From: Gammaproteobacteria bacterium
Lineage (GTDB): Bacteria > Pseudomonadota > Gammaproteobacteria > Steroidobacterales > Steroidobacteraceae
Length of the DNA: 49,231 bases
Reading direction: 5' to 3'
Assembly: GCA_003134045.1 (NCBI GenBank)
Contig: PLAH01000189.1
Location: 15,231-64,461, forward strand
Shown here: positions 32,839 through 41,967 of the stretch, one piece after another
Numbering within the stretch: the stretch's first letter is position 1
How the letters are laid out: the number at the start of each line of letters is the position of its first letter
Position numbers and translations under genes: made by a program
Notes under the pieces: model-generated
What the model was told of the DNA's origin: nothing
Databases searched by the model: none
Seen by the model: only the letters and a program-made list of their open reading frames with translations

Positions 32839-34725
32839 ATGCCGATTCCAGCGAAAACGTCGTTGCTGGTCCGCGGGGCAGCGACCTTCGCCGCGATATT
32901 CACCATGGGATTCGTGGGTCTCGCGCTGCCGGCGTGGGGCGCTCGCTTCCCGCTGCCGCTGCTCCATGGCGGCATCGCCGCGGCCGCCAGCTATCGCTGG
33001 GGGCGGCGCATGTGGCTACCGGTGTTCCTCGCCGGTGTGACCGTCGAACTGGCGATGAAACAAGCGTTCATCGCCTCGCTCGGCGTAGGAGCCGGCCTCG
33101 CTGCCGGCGCTCTTCTGTCCGCGTGGCTTCTCGAAAAAAACGGCTTCGAGCCCGATTTTGGCCGGGCGCGGGACGTGCCGATCTTTCTTTTCGCCATCGT
33201 GATAGGCATGTCGGTCGCGCCCACGATCGGCGTGGCCGGCTTCCTGCTCGCCGGCGCGTCCAGCGCGACGCCGCGGTACGTGTGGTGGATTCGTTGGTGG
33301 AGCAGCACCATGATCGGCGTGCTGCTGGTGAGCCCCGCATTGATCGCCATCAGCCGCCAAAGCCTGACCCGATTCCTCGAGCACTGGATCGAAGGGGCGC
33401 TGTGGATTCTTTGCGTGGCGATTTGCTGTGCCGTGATTGCGCTCAGTCCGACTCCCGTCGGCCGGTCGGTCATCGTCATGTTCTCGATTCTGCTCATCGT
33501 GGTCAGTGCCATCCGCCTAGGGCTGGTGGTCTCGACCCTGGGCGCCCTCTCGATTTCCACCATGACCGCCGTCAGCTTCTCGTTCGGCTTCGGAATGTTC
33601 GGCGCGTTGACGGAGTTCCCCGGCCGTCTGACGCTTTTTTCGTTCACCGCCACGCTCATCGCCGCCAGCCTCATCATTACCGCGCTGCTCGCGGAGCGCG
33701 ACGCGGCCGCGCGTGAAAGGCTGCGAGCCGAGCACCGATACGCGCAGATCTTCGACGGCAGTCCGCAGGCGATCTGGGTGCACGACCCGCACGATCTGCA
33801 TTTCTTGCTGGTGAACGAGGCCGCGCAGCGGCAGTACGGTTGGACGCGCGGGGAATTGCTGACCCGCGATGTCTCGGTGCTCGGCTCCGCGGCGGAGCCG
33901 CATATTTTGCCGCCTCGCACGACTGCCGATGGCGTGGGCCGCGAGTATGCGGGTCCCTTCGAAACGCGGCACCTGACCAAGAACGGCGACGTTCTCGAAG
34001 TGGAAGTGTGGACGCGCTCCATCGATCTGGGCGGTCGGCCGGCGGAACTGGTATTCGCGGTAGACGTCACGGAACGCAGGACTTTCGGCAAGGCGTTGGT
34101 CGATGCGCTGGCCGGCGAGCAGCGACGAATCGCCCGCGAGATCCATGATGGACTGGGGCAGGAGCTGACCGGACTCGCGCTGTCGCTGCGCGCGCTGGCC
34201 ACGCGGGCGGAGCGCAGCCTGCAGCCGGGCGCCGCCGATCTGGACGGCCTCGCCAAGCTCGCCACCCGCTGCATCGAAGGCTCCAAACGCATCGTGCAGG
34301 GCTTGTCGCCGCTGAACGACGCGGGGGGCAGCCTCGAGGCGGCGCTCGATGCGCTGGCCCGGCGGGCCTCGATGAGCGGGACTCCGGTGCGATTCCGCGC
34401 GACCGGCGGGATGCCCCTGGCGGCGAATACCGAAACCTTGGATCACTTTTATCGCATCGCGCAGGAAGCCGTACAGAACGCGCTGACGCACGCGGCGGCG
34501 CGCACGATCGACCTGGAGTTGCGATCGGATGGCGGTGGTATCGGACTATCGATCGTCGACGATGGCTGCGGGCTGCCCGCCGATATCGACTCGCGCGCGG
34601 GACTCGGCATGCGGACCATGCATTTTCGGGCCCGCGCGATCGGCGGCCGCCTCACGATCGAAACCGTGGGCAAGCGTGGCGGCGTCGCGGTGCGGTGCGA
34701 AGTGCCGGCGCGTCAAGTCATATAG
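32839..34725 (+). CDS. MASE1-PAS-histidine kinase (HisKA_3 type)
   Basis: 628 residues. Residues 1 to about 290 form a MASE1-like set of eight or so membrane helices (VWWIRWWSSTMIGVLLVSPA is the MASE1 hallmark). A PAS domain follows (FDGSPQAIWVHDPHDLHFLL, residues about 310-420). The kinase core has the HisKA_3 H-box REIHDGLGQELTGL with H436, and the ATPase domain shows FYRIAQEAVQNALTHAAA and DDGCGLPADI. Such NarL-type kinases pair with LuxR-family response regulators, but none is adjacent, so it is an orphan. A short exported-protein fragment follows within 12 bases. Confidence 0.92.
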   Translation: MPIPAKTSLLVRGAATFAAIFTMGFVGLALPAWGARFPLPLLHGGIAAAASYRWGRRMWLPVFLAGVTVELAMKQAFIASLGVGAGLAAGALLSAWLLEKNGFEPDFGRARDVPIFLFAIVIGMSVAPTIGVAGFLLAGASSATPRYVWWIRWWSSTMIGVLLVSPALIAISRQSLTRFLEHWIEGALWILCVAICCAVIALSPTPVGRSVIVMFSILLIVVSAIRLGLVVSTLGALSISTMTAVSFSFGFGMFGALTEFPGRLTLFSFTATLIAASLIITALLAERDAAARERLRAEHRYAQIFDGSPQAIWVHDPHDLHFLLVNEAAQRQYGWTRGELLTRDVSVLGSAAEPHILPPRTTADGVGREYAGPFETRHLTKNGDVLEVEVWTRSIDLGGRPAELVFAVDVTERRTFGKALVDALAGEQRRIAREIHDGLGQELTGLALSLRALATRAERSLQPGAADLDGLAKLATRCIEGSKRIVQGLSPLNDAGGSLEAALDALARRASMSGTPVRFRATGGMPLAANTETLDHFYRIAQEAVQNALTHAAARTIDLELRSDGGGIGLSIVDDGCGLPADIDSRAGLGMRTMHFRARAIGGRLTIETVGKRGGVAVRCEVPARQVI

Positions 34726-34737
34726 TCGGAAGCGCAC

Positions 34738-34962
34738 ATGACCATCGGCAGGAAACTGCAAGCCGCCGGTACGTTCGCGCTGCTACTGGGGCTGATCGGC
34801 GCGACACGGGGCGCCGAACTCTTCTACATGGACCACGACGCGTTCACGCATGAGTACGTGGGCGCCGGACGGCCGCTGGGATCGAACGGCGGCGTCAGTA
34901 GCGGCTCGCTGAGTCGAGCTGAGCGATGCTGGCCGCATCGAGCCGCAGCTGCGCGCCTTTGA
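34738..34962 (+). pseudogene. 5' fragment of an exported protein
   Basis: A clean signal peptide (MTIGRKLQAAGTFALLLGLI with GATRGAE at its end) and about 25 mature residues (FYMDHDAFTHEYVGAGRPLG) run up to about 34905. The sequence then becomes antisense of the aldo/keto reductase tail. It looks like the start of a gene cut by deletion. The intact family is not recognised. It is probably co-transcribed with the kinase. Confidence 0.45.
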
Positions 34963-35845
34963 TGAGATCGGTTATCTGCAGCATGCTGGTGGCACTCGCG
35001 ATCGGCGCGGTCACGCTGGGTCGAGCGATCAGCCACGCGAGGGACACTTGCGCGGGCGTCGAATTCAGACGGGCGGAAACCTCGTCCAGGGCCGCCAAGA
35101 TGCGCAAGCCGCGTTCATTGAGGCGCTCGCCCATCCCTGCGCCGCGCGCGCTCTTGTGGAAATCTTCCTTGGAACGGTATTTGCCGGTGAGAAAGCCGCT
35201 GGCCAGGGAGAAATACGTGATGACGCCGATACCTTCTTGGGTGCAGACCGGCTCGAGGTCCCGCTCGTAACCGGCGCGGTCGTAGAGGTTGTAGTTGGGT
35301 TGCAGACTCTCGTAGCGGGGCCAGCCGTGGCTGCTGCTCACGCGCAGCGCTTCGGTGAGACGGGCGCCGGTGTAATTGGATGCGCCGATGGCGCGCACCT
35401 TGCCTTGCGCGATCAGCCGCGAATAGGCCTCCAAGGTTTCTTCCAGCGGCGTTGCCGCATCGTCGAGGTGCGACTGATACAGATCGATGTAATCCGTCTG
35501 CAGCCGTTGCAGCGAGGCCTCCACCGCCCGCATCATGTAGGTTTTGGACAGGCCCTGCATGCCGGCGCCCATTTCCGATCCGAGCTTGGTGGCGATGATG
35601 ATCTGGTCGCGGCCGCCGCGGGCGCGCAGCCAATTGCCGATGATGGTCTCGGATTCACCGCCCGAGTTGCCCGGAATCCAGCGGGAGTAATAGTCCGCCG
35701 TGTCGATGCAATTGAAGCCGGCGCCGACGAAGGCATCCAGCAGGGCGAACGACGTGGCTTCGTCCGCAGTCCAGCCGAAGACGTTTCCGCCGAAGACCAG
35801 CGGCGCGATGTGCAAACCCGACCTTCCAAGCTGACGTTTTTCCAT
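34895..35845 (-). CDS. Aldo/keto reductase
   Basis: 316 residues from ATG 35845 (the frame is open to 36127 but that overlaps the glucokinase). NADPH-dependent carbonyl reductase, TIM barrel. Catalytic tetrad parts visible: D/Y in CIDTADYYSRW, K in IIIATKLGSEMG, H in LYQSHLDD; the NADP-binding GASNYTGA follows. The C-terminal cofactor stretch SVTAPIASATSMLQITDLIK is normal. The GNSGGESETIIGNWL loop indicates the general YajO/AKR11-12 style. Divergent from the polyphosphate glucokinase with 51 bases between. Confidence 0.93.
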   Translation of the reverse strand: MEKRQLGRSGLHIAPLVFGGNVFGWTADEATSFALLDAFVGAGFNCIDTADYYSRWIPGNSGGESETIIGNWLRARGGRDQIIIATKLGSEMGAGMQGLSKTYMMRAVEASLQRLQTDYIDLYQSHLDDAATPLEETLEAYSRLIAQGKVRAIGASNYTGARLTEALRVSSSHGWPRYESLQPNYNLYDRAGYERDLEPVCTQEGIGVITYFSLASGFLTGKYRSKEDFHKSARGAGMGERLNERGLRILAALDEVSARLNSTPAQVSLAWLIARPSVTAPIASATSMLQITDLIKGAQLRLDAASIAQLDSASRY

Positions 35846-35896
35846 CTCGAACCTCGTGCGACGTTGTGGGCTATAGTACGGCATGGTTGCGATGCC

Positions 35897-36604
35897 ATGA
35901 AACCGAAAAAGCAGCAACGCGTGCTGGCCATCGATGTCGGCGGCAGTCACGTCAAGGTCCGCGTCTCCGGCCGTAAAGACGTGCGGCAATTCGTGTCGGG
36001 TCCCAAGCTCACGGCGAGCCAGATGGTTGCGCGCGTGCATCAGATCACCGGCGACTGGCGGTACGACGTGGTGTCGATCGGCTATCCCGGGGTGGTGATT
36101 CACGGGCGGATCGCGACCGAGCCCCATAACATGGGCGGCGGGTGGGTGGGCTTCGACTTTCGAGCGGCGTTCGCCCGTCCCACCCGGCTCATCAATGACG
36201 CGGCGATGCAGGCCATCGGCAGCTACGACGGCGGCCGGATGCTGTACCTCGGCTTGGGCACGGGCTTAGGGTCCGCCATGATCGTCGACGGCATGGTCGA
36301 ATCGATGGAACTCGCGCATATGATCTTCAAGAAGGGACGAACGTACGAGGACTACGTGGGCGATCTTGGCCGCCGGCGATTGGGCGCCAAGAAGTGGCGT
36401 CACGCGGTGGAACAGGTCGTGGACCAATTGCGGACCGCCTTGGAAGCCGATTACGTGGTAATCGGCGGCGGCAACGCGCGCAAGCTCAAGAAACTGCCGA
36501 AGGACGCGCGGCTCGGCAACAACGACTTTGCGTTTCTCGGCGGGTTTCGGATGTGGCGGCCCGGGGGTATCGGCCGCGGCGCGCGTCGAGTGTCCGCCAG
36601 CTGA
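35897..36604 (+). CDS. ppgK: Polyphosphate glucokinase (ROK family)
   Basis: 235 residues from ATG 35897. ROK fold: phosphate-1 motif VLAIDVGGSHVKVRVSG, a VSIGYPGVVIHG strand, the glucose-contacting INDAAMQAIGSY (Asp as base), and the phosphate-2 loop YLGLGTGLGSAMIVDG. The length and the absence of the ROK zinc-binding Cys cluster match strictly polyphosphate-type glucokinases, which phosphorylate glucose using polyphosphate (sometimes ATP). The C-terminal part GGGNARKLKKLP is also typical. The gene stands alone beside the aldo/keto reductase. Confidence 0.9.
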   Translation: MKPKKQQRVLAIDVGGSHVKVRVSGRKDVRQFVSGPKLTASQMVARVHQITGDWRYDVVSIGYPGVVIHGRIATEPHNMGGGWVGFDFRAAFARPTRLINDAAMQAIGSYDGGRMLYLGLGTGLGSAMIVDGMVESMELAHMIFKKGRTYEDYVGDLGRRRLGAKKWRHAVEQVVDQLRTALEADYVVIGGGNARKLKKLPKDARLGNNDFAFLGGFRMWRPGGIGRGARRVSAS

Positions 36605-36682
36605 ACCGGTTTGGCGTTTGCGCCGGCCGGCGGCGTTGCCGTGCGAGGCCGCTCGAGGGAACCGAGCCATTTGGCGGACACG

Positions 36683-37607
36683 TCATTGCGCGGCGCTCTC
36701 GTCTGCGGGATCGGGAGCCTCCGCCGGGGGGCTGATCTGACCGGACGCTGTACGGTATAGGGCAGCCACTCGTAGATCTCGGGCGAGGTTTGCGGATAGG
36801 CGAGAAATTCCTCGCGTACCTCGGCCGCCTTGTCGACCTTGCGACGATACAGACGCCATACCGTGAACAGGGTGAACGCCAGCGTCAACGCAATCACGTA
36901 GACGAAGAACGCCCGCGGCGTCGTCAGCTGAATGGCGTAGGTTCCCGTGGTCGGTCCGATCGCTGCGCCGAGCGCCCACACGAACAGCAGCGTCGAGGAC
37001 AAGGCCACGTAATCGGACATGGCCGCGCGGTCGTTGGCGTGCGCCACGCCCACCGCGTACAGGCTCTCCGCCAGTCCGCCGAAAACCGCAAACAACACCG
37101 CCAGCAACAAAAAAGGTGTGTGCCGATCGACGATGACGAGCGCGGTGGCCACGGCCAGCACCCCGCTGCTCAATCCCAGCAGTGCGTAGCGGCGGTCGAC
37201 TTTGTCGGAGAAATAGCCGATGGGCCATTGCAGGAAAAGGCCGCCGAGCGACACGCACGCCATCAACAGAACGATGTGCCGTTGATCGAAGCCGATCCGC
37301 TCGCCGAACAACGGGCCCACCGTGGTGAACGCCGTCAAGATCAAGCCGTTCAAGAGGCACGCTCGAGGCCAACCGGGGCGATGATCTTGTGTGCGTAGAG
37401 GCAGCCGACCAGGAAACCCAAGGCTTCCGCCGTCGCCAGCAAGCCGATCGTGCCGGGGGAGTAGCCCATCGCGGAGAATCGCAGCGGCAACAACGACCCC
37501 AGCACGCCGGAGCCCACCATGATGAAGGCGGTACTGGCCAGCGGCGGCACCACGCGCCAGGGGATGGCGGCCGCGCCGCCGGCCGTGGCAATTGGCGTGG
37601 AGGTCAT
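36683..37607 (-). pseudogene. MFS transporter with internal deletion and frameshifts
   Basis: From ATG 37607 the first about 80 residues are a normal MFS start (FIMVGSGVLGSLLPLRFSAM, TAEALGFLVGCLYAHKIIAP). At about 37350-37360 the reading frame changes and the sequence jumps to a late-protein region (LNGLILTAFTTVGPLFGERI, LQWPIGYFSDKVDRRYALLG). Roughly 100 residues (about TM3-TM6) are missing. A further shift near 36730-36750 leads to the likely native tail SPPAEAPDPADESAAQ. It resembles YcaD/TetA-type drug exporters, but cannot be a working carrier. Confidence 0.8.
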
Positions 37608-37701
37608 TGGCGCGCTTATAGAGGGTTTGTCGCCGCGGCCCCGGAGTTACGGTTGCCGGGCGTCGTCGCGCTGCGCGACTTCCCGCGGTCGCGCGCGCGC
37701 G

Positions 37702-38640
37702 CTACGTTGCGTCAATGGCGGCCAGCCATTCGAGAATGTTCGTGACCGTGTCGCCGTAGAACCGTCGGTACGATGCGCGTGAGACATAGCCCATGTGCGG
37801 TGTGGCCAGGAGATTGTCGAGTCGGCGATAGGGATGATCCGCCGGCAGCGGCTCTGTGTCGAAGACATCCACGGCCGCGCCGGCAATGCGCCGGTTCGTC
37901 AACGCATCGATGAGCGCGGCCTCCCCGACGATGGGACCTCGTGAGGTGTTGACCAGGCGCGCCGACGGCTTCATGAGCGCAAACTCGGCCGCGCCCATCA
38001 ATCCACGAGTGCGTGCACTCAGTACCAGATGAATGGACACGATGTCGGACTCGCGCAACAGTTCTTCCTTCGAGACCAGACGCGCTCCCGCGGCTGATGC
38101 GGCCGCGGCAGTCAAATTCTGACTCCAGGCGATCACGTTCATGCCGAACGCCAAGGCCACCTTGGCGACCTGACTGCCCACGTTTCCCAACCCCATGATC
38201 CCCAGGGTCCTGTCGGCCAGGTCATCGCCCAGCGTCACCTGCCAGCCGCCGCTGCGCAGCGACGCGCTTTCCGTCGCGATGTGCCGGGCGCTCGCCAGAA
38301 TCAATGCCCAGGTGTATTCGATGGTGGGCGCCGAGGTATAGCTGGTATTGAGCACCTCGATGCCGAGTTCGGCCGCAGCCGCCAGATCGATCGAGGCGTT
38401 GCGCCTGCCCGTGGAGCAAACGAGCTTCAGTAGCGGCAGCTGCTCGAGAATCCGCCGATCGAGCGGAGTGCGCTCGCGCATCACGCAGACGATGTCGTAC
38501 GGCCGCAAACGGGCCACGACGGCGTCCGGCTCGGCCGCGTGGTCATGGAAAACGTCAACCGCGGCGCATTCCTTGACCGCTCGCCAGTCAGCCGACTCGA
38601 GCGCCACGTTCTGATAATCGTCCAGTACCGCGATCTTCAT
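37702..38640 (-). CDS. D-isomer-specific 2-hydroxyacid dehydrogenase
   Basis: 312 residues. NAD-binding GLGNVG at 150-155 (within LGIMGLGNVGSQVAKVA), and catalytic residues R234 (NTSRGPI), E263 (FDTEPLP) and H282 (TPHMGYVS). All landmarks of a lactate/glycerate/phosphoglycerate dehydrogenase-like enzyme are intact. It reduces 2-oxo acids or oxidises D-2-hydroxy acids in the cytoplasm. The substrate cannot be read from sequence. It follows the broken MFS gene on the same strand but with a gap of 94 bases, so a shared transcript is uncertain. Confidence 0.93.
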   Translation of the reverse strand: MKIAVLDDYQNVALESADWRAVKECAAVDVFHDHAAEPDAVVARLRPYDIVCVMRERTPLDRRILEQLPLLKLVCSTGRRNASIDLAAAAELGIEVLNTSYTSAPTIEYTWALILASARHIATESASLRSGGWQVTLGDDLADRTLGIMGLGNVGSQVAKVALAFGMNVIAWSQNLTAAAASAAGARLVSKEELLRESDIVSIHLVLSARTRGLMGAAEFALMKPSARLVNTSRGPIVGEAALIDALTNRRIAGAAVDVFDTEPLPADHPYRRLDNLLATPHMGYVSRASYRRFYGDTVTNILEWLAAIDAT

Positions 38641-39024
38641 CGCATCAGTATACGTGCGATTCGCACTGCCGCCATGTCCGAGCGCGCAGGAGGCAAGTCG
38701 AGGGCGGCGTCGCTGGGGTGCGGGAGAGGCGATCGCAGTCGTGCGGCAGGCGCCGTAGGCGCTGCAAGGCCGTCGAACGAGACCCTATGAGCAACGCTGC
38801 ATCGCTGGTGGACATCCACGGGCCGCGAACGACGTGAAACTAGATGAGGAACTCGGCACGCCGGGTAACCCTCGACGATCGCGACAAAGGCTACCGGATT
38901 CGTTCGCGGCCCGCGGTGCCCTAGGCTCACATTACCGCGCCGCGCACAGGTTTCAAGCATTACTTCGTCCGAAGCATGGCCGGTTCGACATAACGATATG
39001 TCCTGTTGACAGAACATCCGAGAA
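38641..39024. other. Intergenic, nothing recognised
   Basis: About 380 bases between the dehydrogenase start and the ABC permease stop. Short frames exist but none has a ribosome site or family character. It should hold the dehydrogenase promoter at its left end. Confidence 0.45.
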
Positions 39025-39828
39025 TCAAGCAGCACTCTCCGCGCTGTAGCGAGCGAGCAGGCCGGTGCGCACCGCCTGGCGGTACACGCGCGCATAAAAA
39101 TACGCGGCCAGCAGCAACTCCGCGATCGCGACGGCAGTTCCTTGCAGCAACAGCGACGTCGGAAAGGCCTTGGCGTTCAACAGGCCGCGCATGCCCTCGA
39201 AGACGTACGCCGGGGGCAAGACGTGCGCAACCCACTGCATCCACTGCGGCAGGGTGGCCAGCGGATAAAAGACCGCCGCGAAGGGCGACAGCAGCGCAGG
39301 CAGAGGCCATAGCAGCCATTCGGAAGCGGGCCCCAAACGCAGGACGATGGCGCTGGCGAAAATGCCCAGCGTGATGCCGAACACGAACAGCACCAGCAGA
39401 AATGCGACCAGCGGCAACCCCAACGAAAAGAATTGCAGATGAAACACCCCCGTAGCGAGGGCTATCATGACGACCACGCCGATGCTGCTCGTCATGATGC
39501 TCGTGATCACGAGTCCAGCAATGTACTCGGCAATGGATAGCGGGGACGCAAACAGATTGAGGAAATTGCGCGACCAGACGTCCTCCAGGAAAGCCGTGCT
39601 CACTCCCTGCATGATGCGAGTGCAGAAATCCCACAACAGGACACCGCCCAGCAGGGTTGGCACGAAGTTCATCCCGCTGCCGCTCACGGCGTTGAGGTAG
39701 CGGGTGATGAAGCCCCACAGAACGATGTCGATGGCGACCCAGGTCACCATGGGAAACAGGCGCACGGGGCTGCCGCGGATCAAGTAGATCTGACGCAACA
39801 CGATGCCGGCCACGGGGCGCAGCTTCAC
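39025..39828 (-). CDS. ABC-2 type transporter permease
   Basis: 267 residues from a GTG at 39828 that overlaps the ATPase stop (GTGA), implying translational coupling. Six membrane helices are visible (for example IGVVVMIALATGVFHLQFFS and LGLPLVAFLLVLFVFGITLG), with the ABC-2 signature around PALLSPFAAVFYPLATLPQW and VFEGMRGLL. It exports a lipid, polysaccharide or drug-like substrate. The larger open frame reaching 40383 belongs to other-strand shadows of the ATPase. Confidence 0.9.
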   Translation of the reverse strand: MKLRPVAGIVLRQIYLIRGSPVRLFPMVTWVAIDIVLWGFITRYLNAVSGSGMNFVPTLLGGVLLWDFCTRIMQGVSTAFLEDVWSRNFLNLFASPLSIAEYIAGLVITSIMTSSIGVVVMIALATGVFHLQFFSLGLPLVAFLLVLFVFGITLGIFASAIVLRLGPASEWLLWPLPALLSPFAAVFYPLATLPQWMQWVAHVLPPAYVFEGMRGLLNAKAFPTSLLLQGTAVAIAELLLAAYFYARVYRQAVRTGLLARYSAESAA

Positions 39829-40583
39829 GGCGCCGCCGCCAAGGGTTCGCGCGCCATCCGGATGAACAGGTGCTCCAGGCTCGGGGAGCCATGCTCGCCG
39901 GGCAGCGTCTTGGGATTCCCCTCGAGCAATACCTTGCCGCGGGAGAGAAACAAGACCCGGCCGCAAACCGCTTCCACTTCCATCATGTTGTGAGACGTCC
40001 ACAAGATGCCGCAGCCATCGCGCACGGCCAGAGTCCGGATCTTTTCGCGGATGAGCTGCGCCGCGGAAGGATCCAACGAAGCAGTCGGTTCGTCCAGCAA
40101 CAGCAGCTGCGGCTTGTTGAGGAGCGCCTTCGCCAGGGCCGCCCTGGTCTGCTCTCCCGACGACAGCAACCCGCACTTGGTGTCCCGCAACCGCGCGAGA
40201 TCGAATTCTTGCAGCAACTCCTCGACCCGCCGGCGCAGCGCCGGGATGCCGTACAGCAAGCCGAAAAAACGCAGGTTCTCGCCGACGGTCAGGTTGCCCG
40301 GCAGCGTGGCGTACACCGCGGCGAAATTCGTGCCTGCAAGTGCCTTGGCCCGGTTCTTCGCCAGATCGATCCCACCGATCCACACGCTGCCGCCGGAGGG
40401 CTCGAGCACGCCGAGTATCATGTTGATCGTGGTCGTCTTGCCCGCGCCGTTCGGACCCAGCAGCCCCACGATCTCGCCCGCGTTCACCGTGAAGGAAAGC
40501 TTCTCGAGCGCGATCATCGCGCCGTATTCCTTGCGCAGGTCGACGACGCGAAGCGCCGTCTTTTCCGTGGCAGACAGGGTCAT
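39825..40583 (-). CDS. ABC-2 type transporter ATP-binding protein
   Basis: 252 residues from ATG 40583 (a TTG at 40598 is possible). Walker A GLLGPNGAGKTTTINM, the Q-loop region reads FAAVYATLPGNLTVG (no clear Gln), signature LSSGEQTRAALAKAL, Walker B LLLLDEPTASLDPS, and the switch His in LWTSHNMMEVE. The ABC signature LSSGE replaces the more usual LSGGQ, a variation seen in other ABC-2 ATPases. Forms the energising subunit with the permease encoded directly behind it. No substrate indicated. Confidence 0.92.
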   Translation of the reverse strand: MTLSATEKTALRVVDLRKEYGAMIALEKLSFTVNAGEIVGLLGPNGAGKTTTINMILGVLEPSGGSVWIGGIDLAKNRAKALAGTNFAAVYATLPGNLTVGENLRFFGLLYGIPALRRRVEELLQEFDLARLRDTKCGLLSSGEQTRAALAKALLNKPQLLLLDEPTASLDPSAAQLIREKIRTLAVRDGCGILWTSHNMMEVEAVCGRVLFLSRGKVLLEGNPKTLPGEHGSPSLEHLFIRMAREPLAAAP

Positions 40584-40677
40584 GCGGTGATTATGCAATG
40601 TCGCGGGAAAATAATCGCGGCCGAATGCGCGGGGGCCGGTTCCACGCGGCTCAGCATGCTAGATTAAGATATTCCCA

Positions 40678-41388
40678 ATGTACGGAGCAGCGATGACCAA
40701 CATTCATTTGATCGGCGGCGAGAAGGGCGGCGTGGGCAAGTCCTTGGTCGCCCGGCTCCTGGCGCAGTACATGATCGACAATCACATCCCGTTCATCGGT
40801 TTCGATTCGGACCGCTCGCACGGTGCGCTGCTGCGCTTCTACTCGGGCTATGCATCGCCGGTGCTGATCGACAGCTACGAAAGCCTCGACGCCATCGTCG
40901 AGGCCGCCTCGGAGAACCCGGAGCGCAGAGTGCTGGTCGATCTCGCGGCACAGACCCAGGAACGGCTGACGCAATGGATGGATGATTCGCAACTGCTCGA
41001 AGTGGCGCCCGAGTTGGGCCTGCACATCCGCTACTGGCATGTCATGGACGCGGGCAAGGATTCGGTGGATCTGCTCAAACGGCTCCTGGATCGTCACGGC
41101 AACCGGCTGAACTACGTGCTCGTCCTGAACGAAATCCGCGGCGACGATTTCCGAATTCTGGACAAGTCCGGGGAGAAGGAGCGCGCGATCGCCATGGGAG
41201 CGACGGTGATTCATCTGAAGCGGCTGAGTGAAGTGGCAATGATCAAGATCGACGCCAGCAGCGTGAGCTTCTGGGCGGTTGCGAACAAGAGCGAGGCGGA
41301 TACCAGCGGGCTGGGCCTGCTCGAGCGCCAACGCGTCAAGGTGTGGTTGAGGAACGCGTTTTCGGAGGTCGCGAAGCCGGGGATGTAG
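40678..41388 (+). CDS. ParA/MinD-like P-loop ATPase of the conjugative element
   Basis: 236 residues (start ATG 40678 or ATG 40693). A deviant Walker A is seen as GGEKGGVGKSLVARLLAQ, with the signature Lys of the ParA group, and a Walker A' Asp in FIGFDSDRSHG. The later part (VMDAGKDSVDLLKRLLDRHG and YVLVLNEIRGDDF) is as found in mobilisation/partition ATPases rather than chromosomal ParA. It is followed by SSB and the virB genes in one direction, so it likely belongs to the element, helping partition or relaxosome placement. No ParB gene is seen. Confidence 0.85.
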   Translation: MYGAAMTNIHLIGGEKGGVGKSLVARLLAQYMIDNHIPFIGFDSDRSHGALLRFYSGYASPVLIDSYESLDAIVEAASENPERRVLVDLAAQTQERLTQWMDDSQLLEVAPELGLHIRYWHVMDAGKDSVDLLKRLLDRHGNRLNYVLVLNEIRGDDFRILDKSGEKERAIAMGATVIHLKRLSEVAMIKIDASSVSFWAVANKSEADTSGLGLLERQRVKVWLRNAFSEVAKPGM

Positions 41389-41525
41389 TTCGATCTCATT
41401 GGCGGCTATCTCGATGAATCCGTCAGTTAATACGGTTTCGATCGTGCCGGGGTGGTCGCAGACTGCATGGCACGCGAGCGAGGATTTTTTCATCGTCGCC
41501 GCGCACCATAACCCAAGGAGTCGCC

Positions 41526-41924
41526 ATGAACAGCTTCACAGTAACCGCCGTCGGCAATCTCGCCAAGAATCCGGAACTTGCCGTCAAGGGGGACACGACC
41601 TATACGCGCATCTGTCTGGTGGGCAACGATTACGCCGGCAAGGATGAGCAGGGAAACGCGCGCGAGGCCGTCACCAGTCTCTGGTTCGTCGCTTTCGAAA
41701 GTCTCGGCGAGGCCATCGCGAAGAACGCGCGCAAAGGCGATCAACTGATTCTCCAAGCTCAGATCCGCTCCAATAATTGGACCGACAAGGAGGGAGAGAA
41801 GCAATACGATTATTCGTTCGTGGTGCAGAATTTTCGATTCGGCGCGCCGGGCAGGGCGAAGCGCGAGGAACTCGCGTCGCGGCTGGATGAAAAGGAACTG
41901 GGCGCGCTCGAAGCCGAGGTCTGA
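41526..41924 (+). CDS. ssb: Single-stranded DNA-binding protein (element type)
   Basis: 132 residues; the start has AAGGAG six bases upstream. OB-fold landmarks: FTVTAVGNLAKNPELAVKGD, LWFVAFESLGEAIAKNARKG and LILQAQIRSNNWTDKEGEKQ. The acidic DDIPF-type tail of chromosomal SSB is absent (ends LGALEAEV), typical of plasmid SSBs. It would coat transferred single strands and perhaps blunt the SOS response in the recipient. Lies between the ParA-like and virB2 genes, spaced 137 and 43 bases. Confidence 0.88.
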   Translation: MNSFTVTAVGNLAKNPELAVKGDTTYTRICLVGNDYAGKDEQGNAREAVTSLWFVAFESLGEAIAKNARKGDQLILQAQIRSNNWTDKEGEKQYDYSFVVQNFRFGAPGRAKREELASRLDEKELGALEAEV

Positions 41925-41967
41925 TTCTCGCGCCCGCACCTCATCGATCCGGAAAAGGAATTCCGCC

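Noticed and set aside
31121..33040. Long plus-strand open frame of about 640 codons across the APC permease gene
   Set aside because: It is the antisense of a clear membrane transporter and is rich in H/R/G/E with no family features; high GC keeps the frame open.
35048..35896. Upstream extension of the glucokinase frame
   Set aside because: It is antisense to the aldo/keto reductase; the ROK domain starts just after ATG 35897.
38641..39024. tRNA or small RNA gene in the gap
   Set aside because: No T-loop-like GGTTCRANYCC sequence with a matching acceptor stem was seen.
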